DNA from: Dissophora ornata
Taxonomy: Eukaryota > Mortierellomycota > Mortierellomycetes > Mortierellales > Mortierellaceae
Length of the DNA: 11,890 nucleotides
Assembly (NCBI GenBank): GCA_025201705.1
Contig: MU617499.1
Location: 1 to 11,890 of the forward strand
Reading direction: 5' to 3'
Position numbers and translations under genes: made by a program. The notes beneath the pieces were generated by a model. That model saw only the letters and a list, made by a program, of their open reading frames with translations. It made no database searches and was not told the DNA's origin. How positions within the stretch are numbered: the stretch's first letter is position 1; every line of letters begins with the position of its first letter. This document shows, in pieces, positions 1-8,630 of this stretch.

Positions 1-290
1 GTGCTGTTTTTTTTTCCTCTGGAAGAAAAAAAACGGTGTGGAGGAGTTTTTTTTTCGGTCCCGGTGTTGGGGCTTGTTTTTTTTGACTCCCCTCTTGCGC
101 AAAGGGGTAAAAAAATAAACGGGTTATTTTTTGGGCCATCGTGCTGTTTTTTTTCCCTTTTGGCAATAAAAAAAACGGGTGTATGTGGGAGTGTGGGGGT
201 GTGGGGGTGTGGGGGTGTGAAGGTGTTTTCTTTTTGGGTCACGTACCGTTTTCTTTTGACCTTGGGGACTCAAAAGAACAACGGGGTGCG
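1..290. repeat. Cluster of four T-run/A-run inverted repeats
   Basis: Four imperfect hairpin units follow one another. T7-15 plus CC faces GG plus the A-run 26-33. T77-84 plus CCCC (89-92) faces GGGG (104-107) plus A109-115. T147-154 faces A168-175. The 13-base arm 247-259 faces 270-283. Each right arm ends in ACGG (33, 119, 175 and 281), usually followed by G/T-rich sequence. Units one and three begin with the same word, GTGCTG plus a T-run (1 and 141), so they look like copies of one ancestral unit. No coding function is visible; the open plus-strand frame across 1-357 is homopolymer-driven. The block is cut by the window edge. It may be a degenerate minisatellite or a decayed non-autonomous element. 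Confidence 0.6.
187..215 (+). other. Putative G-quadruplex motif
   Basis: A GGG run (187-189) is followed by three GGGGG runs (195-199, 203-207, 211-215), separated by loops of 5, 3 and 3 bases. The last three runs form an 8-bp GTGGGGGT-type tandem repeat. This satisfies the usual four-run G-quadruplex pattern with short loops on the plus strand. A role is inference; nothing nearby shows it to be a promoter element. Confidence 0.6.
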
Positions 291-782
291 ATCACCAGAC
301 CACGTCCTCGTCGTGCACCCTGGGCAACTCAGTGAGTTGGCAGAGATTCTGGTTTAGAATAGTGAAGTAATAGTAGAGAGTCCTCTTCCAGAGAAATAAA
401 ATCACTTCTTTTCGCGATGAAAAAAAAAAAAAGGAAAGAAAAAAACTACCGATGCTTCGGACAACGCGCTATTCGACGCAGGAGCCGTTGGGACTTTGTT
501 TGTTTGGTCAGTGTCGGCATTCAGCATTGAATGAGTGAAATGAGCGACTTTTCGAGTGTGCATTCAGCGACGATCTTCTCGCCCTCGGCGACAGAAGTCT
601 CTTTCCCGCGCATCCAAGGGCGTGCGTGGTCTTGTCTTCGATCTTGTTTGTTTCTCCACAACTTAAGCAAAAATCACATCAAAGTGTCTTTGTGGTCATT
701 ATCCGTGCACCGCAAAGACTTGGAATAGAGCTTTGTATAACGTGCTTCTACCACGAACATTAGCTATCATTTCTAATTGTTA
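291..782. other. Non-coding interval downstream of NAA15
   Basis: It contains an A-rich tract at 419-450, an AATAAA on the plus strand at 395-400 not linked to any gene I can support, and the presumed 3' UTR of NAA15 next to 783. A short open frame (531-728, plus) starts with a plausible ATG. It has no recognisable domain and no splice partner, and the opposite strand is equally open over part of it, so I do not call it. Confidence 0.4.
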
Positions 783-3700
783 TTAGGACTGAAGGGCTGT
801 TGCTTTGGGGAACCACTTTGCTGCCTTGGCCGTGAACTCCTGCAACCGACTTGACCTCAAACTCTTGAGCATTTTCTTCGCCAACAAACAGTTCTCCAAC
901 GACCGCGTACTTTCGTACTTGTCGCTGTCTGCCATCAGGAACAAAATATCCTCTGCCTTAGCCTTGTTGTTGACAGGGTCGATCAACGAGACTGCAATAG
1001 CAGCCGAGACCAGGTGAGGGACCGAGCCCTCCTCCTTGTTCTTCTCCAGGAATGCCGCCGTGAATCCAGAGAGATCCTTGCCGTAAGACTGGTACAAAGT
1101 GTTCCAGTGATTGTCGATCACAGACTTGACAGTAGGCTTGAGAGAATCACCGGCCTTCTGAACCGCGAGAGCAAAGCGGACGAGTTGCTCGTGGAGAGTA
1201 GCGCTGTTTGCATCGATCTTGTGGGACTTCAGCAACGCCTTGAGGGCCAAGAGCAGCTTGTCTACAGGGTCATTTAAACAATAATGTTAGCATCGAATAG
1301 CTCTCTCTCTTTCTCCTTTCCATGCATCGAGTCAGACACTTACTCTTTCGGATATAAATCTCAAAACCCATCAAATGAGTCTCGATACGCTCCGTTGCCA
1401 ATTCCTGCAGCGGCTTCAACAACTTGAGTGCCTCTCCCAGGGGATCCTCCGTCTTACTGTACTTGAGACCCTCGGGGTCCTGGTCAATCTTGCCGCCTTT
1501 CTTAGTAATCTCCTGGGCTGCCAGGACCTTCTTCTCCTCAGCTTCCTTTTGTGCCTTCAGCTCAGCCTTGCGTTGCTTGCTGCGGAACTTTTTCTTCTCA
1601 GCCTCGGTCATGCCCTCCATCTCTTCCGAATCGCCGCCATCGGGCCTGTCGAACAAGGCCACGTAGCACCTGACAGCGTTCTGGGCAGCACGAACGTAGT
1701 AAGGGTGCGAGCGCAACTGGTCCTCCAACTTCAAAAGCCTAGAACGGTAAAACGGTGGAGTAAATGCACAAGGCATCTTTAAGTCACGGCCACAAAGTTG
1801 TAAAAATCCATGGCCCACAGGATGCAAGTCAACTTACGAGATGTAGGCCCTCAAAGTCATCTTGCGAAGGCAGTACATGTGAAAGTCAAACTGGTCCTCC
1901 GTGAAATCGTTGAAGTGCTGATGTTGTCATAAAAAAAAATCAGATTTTTGCAGATCGCTCAGAGTTCACACATGATACAAAACTGTGAGGAAACAGTAAT
2001 ACCTTCTCGACCTGGTGAAAGCGCTTCAATGCACGTCCAAGCTGGTTTTGACGCTCATGACTCTCTCCGCACTCGAGCGAGAACCACGTACCCTGCATCT
2101 CCACAAGATCATTCAACGGGTCCGCCAGATCCGCGCGCGCAAACATCACCACGGTCTTCTCAGCCTCTGCCATATTGTCCGCACGAAGCATATACTTTGT
2201 GCACTTTGAATTGATGAATCGGTCCTGCAAATCCAACTCACGAGCCTCGTTTACGGCATTCATGGCTCCGACGAAATCGCCAGCATGCTTCAAAATGCGT
2301 CCCTTGGTCATGTAGAGCTCGACCAGGGTTGGCGTGTGCTCAATGGCACGGTTGATGTAAGCCAGAGCTTGATCCGAGTTGCGCCGGAAATCAAAGTGCT
2401 GCGCCAAAAAGTACAACGTCCAAAGAAGGGCAGTGGGAGGCTCCACAGTGGAGGACCCTGTTGAGACATAAACAAATTGAGCAATGTCAATGCAGCGCTC
2501 TGAGGAGTGTAACCTTCACAATCTTTGAATAACCGTCCTCTGTGTACCTGAATTGTCAAAGCTCTTCGACTTGTCCAGTGCTGCCAGGTATCCCATAGCA
2601 AGCTTCTCAACAGTCTGTTCCTTTGCCTTATCTGCATACAAGGTCTTGATGTTAACAAACAAGGATGGAACACCTTTCCTGAGCATGTTGCGGAGGTACT
2701 CGTCTGCAATCCTTTCAAACGCCTCGCCTGTTGCATATCTCAATGGCAGACGCTTTGCAGCATTGGAGCGAGGGTACTCTTGCTGCAACTGTTTGAACAT
2801 TTCCAGAGTCTTAACCTGCTCTTCAGCTGACAGAGTTTCGCTGCCAAGCCCCACGCTCTTGCGGAGGCCGTCAAAGTACGCAAAGTTGTCCGGGTTTTGG
2901 GCGAGCAAGACCCTGTAGGCAGCTTCAGCCTGCTCTTGACGACCCAAAGCCAACAGGTACTGGGCACGCTTCTCCCTGATCGACTTCATGTCGCATACGT
3001 GCGCCTCGATGGTTCCCAAGTGATCCAGGGCAGCCTGATAATCACCAGTTTCCTCGATCAAGGAATTGTGGTACAACAACATCTCACTGTGCTCATAGTC
3101 GGGCTTCGATGGAATGTCCTGAGGAGAAATGAAACATGAAAAAATGAAAATGGCGTCGATGATCAAAAAATGGAGTCTTGGTCGATGGTGTTTCTGTTGT
3201 ATCGAGGTCGCCAGTTGCTGCTTACTTTGAGCGTTCCCTCGTAGGCGGCCAAAACCTCGGTGCTCAGATCAGGCTTTCCCATCATCTGATATGCGATTGC
3301 CAGACCAATCCAAAATTGTCTGTTCTGAGGTCTCAACTCAAGCAGCTGGTGGCGAGTATCTGCGAAAGCCTCATAGTTCCTTGTGTGGATCTGAAGCAAT
3401 GAGTAATCCCTCATGATCTGGAGGTTTTCCTATATATCAGCGAGGCATTGAGGGATGTGTCAGCAAGCATGTCTCCGTGATCAATCAATCCTGCAGTGGC
3501 TATCTCGTGAAGTTGAGAAGAATAGGCGGGTAGGGTACCTTGTCGATCTTGACGGCTTGCGAGTAGCACTTAAGAGCCTCCTCATAGTTCTTGTCAGATC
3601 GGTACACAAGACCAAAGACGTGCCAGCCTGAGACGGGCAGTGGTTGAAAACGAAGGTTGAATCGTCAGGATGACACATCACACATATATCGCTGTGTTTG

Positions 3701-4202
3701 TCGAAACAATGACACTCAATTGCACCAATTGAACCATAAAGCTGATCCTGGGTTTCCTTACAGACTGCGCTCTTCAGGTCATAGCGAAGGCCCTTCTTGA
3801 CAAATTCGTACGCCTCTTCCTTCTTGTCAAGGTGGCTGTAGAACAATCCCTTCAAAGCGAGCGTTTCTAGATGAAAAATACAATTCAAAAGACCGTCAGC
3901 GACTGGGGTCGATATATTTTTCGGCTGATTTGATAGAATATTGTTGAATGCCTTGTCGATTGATGCGTACCTCCATGTTCTGGGAACCTTTTCAAGATCT
4001 GCTCAGCTCCCTTGAACCCTTTCTTATACTCCTTGTTCTCATAGCATTTCTAGTCCCGGGAGATTGTGTTTTGTTTTGTTTTATAACCAGGTGTTAGGTG
4101 CATACGCTGGGTTCAACTACAATCAATCGCGACACGATATGGCCTCTTTCATACCAAGATTTGCTTGAACAAGTTGGCTTCCTTCTGTGGCAGTTCTCTC
4201 AT
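783..4202 (-). CDS. NAA15: NatA N-terminal acetyltransferase auxiliary subunit (Naa15/Nat1-like), complete, 10 exons
   Basis: Large TPR-repeat scaffold that anchors the catalytic subunit Naa10 at the ribosome for co-translational N-terminal acetylation (family knowledge). Exons in transcript order are 4155-4202, 3971-4049, 3762-3866, 3539-3627, 3226-3429, 2548-3118, 2003-2457, 1838-1917, 1344-1738 and 783-1261. They sum to 2505 nt (834 aa plus TAA), with every GT/AG junction in phase; human and yeast homologues are about 850-870 aa. Recognisable family segments include PQKEANLF near residue 5, [16 protein letters not shown] in exon 3, [21 protein letters not shown] in exon 4, [15 protein letters not shown] near 372, [12 protein letters not shown] (445-456), FTEDQFDFH in exon 8 and the Lys/Glu/Arg-rich charged helix 587-630. 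The start ATG (4202-4200) has an in-frame TAG 15 nt upstream and gives the family N-terminus; an additional 5' UTR intron cannot be excluded. Nine introns of 82-134 nt. No Naa10 gene lies in the window. Very sure of identity, fairly sure of exon ends. Confidence 0.95.
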
Positions 4203-5379
4203 GGCGCAGACAATTGGCTAGAATGTGGCATTTACAGAATTGTTGCCGTTGAATGAGTGATCTGATGTTGAATGTTGCTCAGCTGTCCTGTGCAGCTCCT
4301 TGGTCCTGACTATAAGACTAGATAGTCACTCCTGTCGGTGGCTCTCTTTGGAGTAGCTGTTTTGCTTTACCTCGTATCCTCCTACGCTTCGACGTGTTGG
4401 TGTTGGGAATGAATGGCAAGTCAGGGGGGCGAGTTGTTTCCGTGAGTTGTGGAGGGGAGGGAGTGTCCTTTCCGAAGCAACTGCGATAATTTCGTGATTT
4501 AGATATCTGTGACGCAGTCAGAAAGAAAAAAATTGTAATTCTTGCTTTGAAAGGGAGAGGTGGATCCGGGTTGCGATGCAAAGGAGGAGCTCGACTGGCA
4601 CCATGGGATCATAGTCGAGAAAGTAGTGAAGGACGTCCTTGAGTTTGAGGATTAGAAGCGATTGATCAAATCGATATTGCCCAACCTCGGGAGAGCATGA
4701 TAAACTATGTATCAAATTTTGGTGTGAAAGGGAAAAACCAATACATGCACAGCAGTTTTTTTGGCGTCGATATGGTAAAAGTCCTCTTGTTAAGCGAAAT
4801 AATTCTTGAACTGTTCGTCACCCACTTGAATTTCTTTCACGACTGCTGAGCCATTGACGCCAGCTTTGTGCATGCCCACAATCTGGTGTCGAAGGACTTT
4901 AGGAAGTGTCATGAGAAACGAAAGGGAACAATGGGTAGGGGTCGTTTTGTGAAGAAAGGCGAAAGAACATGATAACAACCAAAAAAAAAATGATCAATGC
5001 ATTTTAAGCATTTCTCAAGGAGACATTGCGACTTCGGCAACTATTTTTGGTCAGAATTAATGAAGCTGACCGCAGGTGAAGCTTCTTGTGAGAAGATGAC
5101 CTTTGGGTAAAGGATGTGGGTCGAGGACAATCCTCTGAGGGTTGCAATCGACCGGGAAATGGATCGTAGATGTCCTTGAAGAATCTCAGGACAGAAAATT
5201 CAATGTTTTGCCACCAAGTACACCTCTGTAGAAACCGATGGTTCCTGCGACAGTGTGCCACATGCACCGACCTTATCGGCATCCTGTGCAAAATAAGGCA
5301 GCTACTCTTTTCGCAAGACACCATCTCTTTCAAGCATGGTGTACTCGCGCAGTGTACTGTGCGCACACCAACCTTTAAG
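4203..5379. other. Divergent intergenic region between NAA15 and the 5493 gene
   Basis: The first few hundred bases above 4202 should hold the NAA15 promoter and 5' UTR; I see no TATA box there. Open frames on the minus strand at 4318-4581, 4518-4715 and 5004-5420 have no recognisable domains and no family-like composition. The only stretch with a suggestive translation is the possible transposase relic at 4790-4912. An imperfect inverted pair (GCGCA at 5347-5351, TGCGC at 5360-5364) lies just above the TATA box of the plus-strand gene. Confidence 0.5.
4790..4912 (-). mobile_element. Possible relic of a Tc1/mariner-type transposase helix-turn-helix
   Basis: A 40-residue frame from the ATG at 4912 contains RHQIVGMHKAGVNGSAVVKE. 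This resembles the first DNA-binding helix-turn-helix of Tc1/mariner and related transposases, where a R-x-x-IVGMH-x-AG-x-S-x-x-A-I-A-x-E-L pattern is common. The frame stops 25 residues later. I found no DDE/D catalytic region, terminal inverted repeats or TA duplication around it. If real it is a short dead fragment; it could equally be a chance match. The call rests on pattern memory only. Confidence 0.25.
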
Positions 5380-5387
5380 TATAAATA
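5380..5387 (+). promoter_or_regulatory. TATA box (TATAAATA)
   Basis: A good TATA match lies 106 nt above the ATG at 5493 and is followed by a C/T-rich stretch (5391-5440), as expected around a fungal transcription start and 5' UTR. It is the main reason for believing that a plus-strand gene starts here. Confidence 0.45.
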
Positions 5388-5492
5388 CGTTTCCCTCACA
5401 TCTTTTCTCATTAACAGCACTCCTCTTCTCTATCCCTAGACTATTCTCCACTGTACTGCCCACATTGCAAGGTCTTTGTGCATGGGTAAGTG

Positions 5493-5821
5493 ATGGCAGG
5501 GCACAATATTGCCAACGTGGTTCGAGGCCACTTAATCAATCAACAACGACCCCTCTATCTGCAGCCCGTGGACAAGGACGGCTCTTACCCCTGGATATCA
5601 GATAGGACTAGTGGCAGCACAGGCAGCAATAGAAGGCCATCCGTCAATACCGCGTCGAGTCGAGGGTGTGTTGCTGGTGGGCGAAAGATCCATTGAACTT
5701 GAGTTCGTTTATTGCGAGTCTATCTCTTTCTCATCACTATTCGCATCAAAATGAAGACTATCATTTCTGAAAAAACTTTCTTCATGTGGATTGCAGAGAT
5801 GAAGGATGTCTCTGTTGTTGA
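5493..5821 (+). CDS. Small hypothetical protein with C-terminal Cys cluster (65 aa, 2 exons; tentative)
   Basis: Proposed exons are 5493-5665 and 5797-5821, with a 131-nt intron (donor GTGTGT, acceptor TTGCAG). The ATG has G at -3 and +4. The product starts MAGHNIANVVRGHL, runs through a Ser/Thr-rich part with RRPS (47-50, a PKA-like site), and ends GCLCC at residues 61-65. No membrane segment or signal peptide is visible. The terminal cysteines resemble prenylated or palmitoylated tails, but that is inference. NIANVVRGH faintly recalls the repeat start of CON-6-type conidiation proteins; the NPN core is missing, so I do not assign it. Codons in 5565-5665 fit neighbouring genes in this frame. 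Oddity: a strong GTAAGT donor (5486) and CTGCAG acceptor (5559-5564) could remove the N-terminal part and switch frame. AATAAA follows at 6075. Family unknown. Confidence 0.35.
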
Positions 5822-6353
5822 CTCCATCGTCAAGAGGGAAGCGCCAAGCATCGAATCAGCCCCGCCCCTCCACTCCGCCAGAAGGAAAGAGGGTGGGAAG
5901 GGAAAGGCATATTCAAGCTTTATTATCTTTCTATCTTTCTAGAGAGTACATGTAGCATGTTTAAACACTCACCAATCAAGTATTCCGCATAATCGCCATC
6001 CCAATTGTACCACTTTACTCTCAGGCTTCAACCGTCGAAGGCAAAGTTTGACCTCTGCATATGTCCATGCCGACAATAAAAAAATCGTTTGGTGAAGGAG
6101 CTCCATTGAAACTGACGGAAAGAGTGAGATCAAGGCAGATGGCGTCGTTCCATGAAATTGACATCCTAATCTTGTTTATATCTCGTAGCTGCGTTTCGCT
6201 CCTCTTTTCTGAATGTATTTCCATCTGTTCATTCTCTCCACCCCCTTAGAGCATCGCCACCTCTTTGATCTGCATTATGCGCCGTATCCTCGCTCAACTT
6301 CTTCTCTGTAGAATGAAGGCATGCATGGCAGTTGTGTGAAGTCTGACACGTTT
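5822..6353. other. 3' UTR and convergent intergenic sequence
   Basis: Sequence after the proposed stop of the 5493 gene. One frame (to the TAG at 5940-5942) stays open after the 5797 acceptor and would be used only if the alternative splice path of the upstream exons is real. Beyond it I see a plus-strand AATAAA at 6075-6080 and no coding signal. Confidence 0.35.
6075..6080 (+). terminator. Poly(A) signal AATAAA for the 5493 gene
   Basis: A canonical AATAAA followed by more A residues, 254 nt past the proposed TGA. Its position between the plus-strand gene and its convergent neighbour fits 3'-end formation, but the hexamer alone is weak evidence. Confidence 0.35.
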
Positions 6354-6391
6354 GGGGGGGAGGGAGGCCTATTTTTCTACCCCCTCCCCCC
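6354..6391. repeat. G-run/C-run inverted repeat between convergent genes
   Basis: The arm 6355-6366 (GGGGGGAGGGAG) and the arm 6380-6391 (CCCCCTCCCCCC) pair at 11 of 12 positions across a 13-base loop, giving a very GC-rich hairpin. It lies between the two facing AATAAA signals (6075 plus, 6434 minus). A role as pause site or barrier between convergent transcripts is inference. The purine/pyrimidine strand asymmetry would also allow triplex or G-quadruplex structure. Confidence 0.6.
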
Positions 6392-6433
6392 TGCATAGTT
6401 TATGCAAAGCCAAAAGGAGGTATAGACAAAACT

Positions 6434-6439
6434 TTTATT
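6434..6439 (-). terminator. Poly(A) signal AATAAA for the threonine aldolase gene
   Basis: Reverse complement of TTTATT, 127 nt downstream of the aldolase stop codon on the same strand. Distance and sequence are normal for a fungal 3' UTR. Confidence 0.5.
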
Positions 6440-6565
6440 GACCCAGAAGCTGCAAATTACTCATTTCCTTCATCCGTCTTTGCACGCGAATCCATGAGTA
6501 AACTTTTTTTATACTTCTACTATTAAACAGTGCATGTCGCTAGTCTATGCATGAAAAGGAGTGGT

Positions 6566-8430
6566 TTATGCTTCCCTGGTCAAAAGAGAACCCGACCAGC
6601 GGGCGATGCGATTACTTGCTCGCTTGATTGCCTTGCTAGCCGTGTTGTGGGATACCCTGTATCCCAGCATCTTCTTCTTGTCCGCCGAATGAGGGAGTTC
6701 AAGAACCAGCGCTCCAGACGTTGATCTTGACTCGAGCTCCTGCAAATCTAATGACTTGCTACGAGGAACGACTGAGGTCAGACTCGCATCTCTTTGACGC
6801 TGCTGAACCACAAACTGCAGGTTTAGGAGTTCCTCCTCCTCCTCCTCGTCATCGCCTTTCATGGTCACTTTGCTCTGATAATGGGTCTTTTCCTCGAGCG
6901 CGCACTGCTGCTCGGTTTCAAGGTCCTTAGCATGGGTTGACTGGTGGTCCTTGTTGGCGAGATCGTTGAAAGCCTTGCGCGAATAAGGCTGGACGGTATT
7001 GGTAGCCTCGGCAGAAAGCTCTTGGTTGCCCTCGAGGAGGCATCGTTTAATGTTGAGGATACCAAGATCGCTGTGTCGGCGGTCGTAGTAGTTGACCTTG
7101 GGAAACTCGGCGTTGGACTCTGCTGTGACAAGAGGGGTGCTTGGGGTGATGGGCGTAATAGGTGTAGCAGGAGTGTCAGACGTGGCAGAAGTGAAAGAGT
7201 TCGTACTGTCATCGTAGATGTTGCCTTGTTTTTCGAGCATGGCTGCCTCTACGAGGTCGACGTTGACCATCATTTTAGGCATACAAGTCAACTGGCGAAG
7301 GATCTCAATAAACCTCCTAACCGCCTCATCTGTAATCTGATAATGTAAAACAACGCGTGCCGCGCATCCGCTACCGCTAATCTTGATGTTCTCCTTGGCT
7401 AACTCTGTCATTAGCTCCTCAACCGTAAACCCTGCATCGGAAGTATCGACCCAGACCATGTTGGTGTCGACAGGATTGGTGATGCGGCAGCCAAGCTCGA
7501 GAAAGGCGCGCTCAAGCCACTTGGCTCGACGATGCGTAACCTCCATGGTGGGCCAGTTTCTCTTGATGCCCCACAGCGCAGCCTCAGCGAGGATACCTGC
7601 CTGGCGCCAACCACCTCCAAAAAGCAGACGGAAGTGTCTTGCCTTCTTGATCGCCAACTCGCTGCCAACCAGGATTGAGCCGATGGGTGCACCGATGCCT
7701 TTGGAGAGGCAGAGCGAAACCGTGTCAAAGTGACTACAATATTCCTTCATTGAGATCCCAGTGGCAATATTGGCGTGCCAGAGACGCGCGCCATCAAGGT
7801 GAAGCTTGATGCCATACTTCTTAGTAAGCTCGCGAAGCCTTACGATATCTTCAATAGGCATGATGGTGCCGTTGAGAGTATTTTCAAGAGAGATTACTCG
7901 TGTGGGCGCGTAGTGGACATCGACATCGAGGACGAGGCGTGAGGCGATATCTTCGACTGTGAGATATTTGCCGTTAGCAGGCATGATCGGGTAAACGGCT
8001 GCCTGTGAGTGGAAGGAGATGCCACCGGCCTCGTAGTTGAAGACATGCGATCTGATATCAACGATAACCGATTGCGGAGGGTTGCATAAGTGTACACGAT
8101 GCGCCAATTGGTTTGTCTGTGATCAAATGGAGAGGAGGTAGTTTTGCATGAGTCGCATAAATAAATATGGATCGAGAAAGGGACACGCCGTCGTTCGCTT
8201 TTCTTTGCGCCATGCGTTACCATTGTCCCCGATGAGCAGAAGAGGGCAGCTTCGTGTCCGCAGAGTGTTGCAACATATTCCTCCAGTTTCTTGACAGAGT
8301 CATCTTCACTATATACATCATCTCCAAGGGATGCTTTCATCATTGCCGCAAACATGTCGGGTGTCGGGGCTGTGGCAGTGTCGCTCCTGAAGTCAGAGTA
8401 TGGCAGAGGGTTGAAGGATTTTGAAGTCAT
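6566..8430 (-). CDS. GLY1: Low-specificity L-threonine aldolase with long C-terminal extension, 2 exons
   Basis: PLP enzyme (fold type I) that splits L-threonine or L-allo-threonine to glycine and acetaldehyde. Exon 1 is 8221-8430 and exon 2 is 6566-8116; the 104-nt intron is in phase 0, giving 586 aa. The start ATG at 8430 has A at -3. Family motifs are [10 protein letters not shown] near residue 14, [11 protein letters not shown], the [10 protein letters not shown] motif (His94, probably stacking on PLP), LHLDGAR (Asp178, Arg181), [12 protein letters not shown] with the Schiff-base Lys209, and RVVLHYQIT (Arg324). The catalytic part ends near residue 345, the normal enzyme length. The remaining ~240 residues are unusual: a Thr/Pro repeat (385-398), RRHSDL (416-421), an acidic run (490-497), RSKSLD (522-527) and a basic C-terminal segment (550-586). 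The tail is uninterrupted, with C-ending codons like the catalytic part, so I treat it as coding. Identity is very sure, tail function unknown. Confidence 0.94.
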
Positions 8431-8621
8431 TTTGTGTAGATGTGGTTCGAAATTAATAATGAGGGTGTGAAAAACGAGGCAGGTAGAGTGGGAGTGGGTA
8501 AATATGTGCACAAGTAGCTAGGATGCTAGCACGGGAGACTCTTTGGTTAACGCTTTCCAGTACTTGAAAGATGAGCAAAGAAGAGTGGGGACGAGAGGGG
8601 GACGCCAGGATGTTTACCTTA

Positions 8622-8630
8622 CCTTTTATA
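8622..8630 (-). promoter_or_regulatory. TATA box (TATAAAAGG) of the threonine aldolase gene
   Basis: A strong TATA match on the minus strand, 191 nt above the ATG at 8430. This leaves room for a 5' UTR of about 150 nt. No other TATA-like site lies closer. Confidence 0.5.

Noticed and set aside
1..357. Plus-strand open frame of 118 codons reaching the window edge, with AATAAA at 395 after its stop
   Set aside because: Its residues are mostly Phe, Gly, Lys and Val from homopolymer runs, with no domain; the openness comes from low complexity.
531..728. Plus-strand 65-codon frame with ATG in fair context
   Set aside because: No domain, no splice partner, and the opposite strand has an equally plausible frame over the same bases.
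4318..4581. Minus-strand 87-codon frame upstream of NAA15
   Set aside because: Basic, Pro/Thr-rich sequence without a family match; more likely promoter or 5' UTR. Naa15 already has a good start at 4202.
5004..5420. Minus-strand 138-codon frame
   Set aside because: Cys/His/Arg/Ser-rich composition unlike the real genes here, no recognisable domain, and it overlaps the TATA box of the plus-strand gene.
5519..5529. Exact match to a tRNA B-box (GGTTCGANNCC)
   Set aside because: No acceptor-stem pairing and no A-box at the right distance, so it is not a tRNA.
6865..7212. Shadow frame over the aldolase tail (Leu/Ser/Pro-rich), as if the tail were spliced into another frame
   Set aside because: It would need an intron from 7281 (GTATGC) that breaks the long in-frame reading; codon use clearly favours the aldolase frame.
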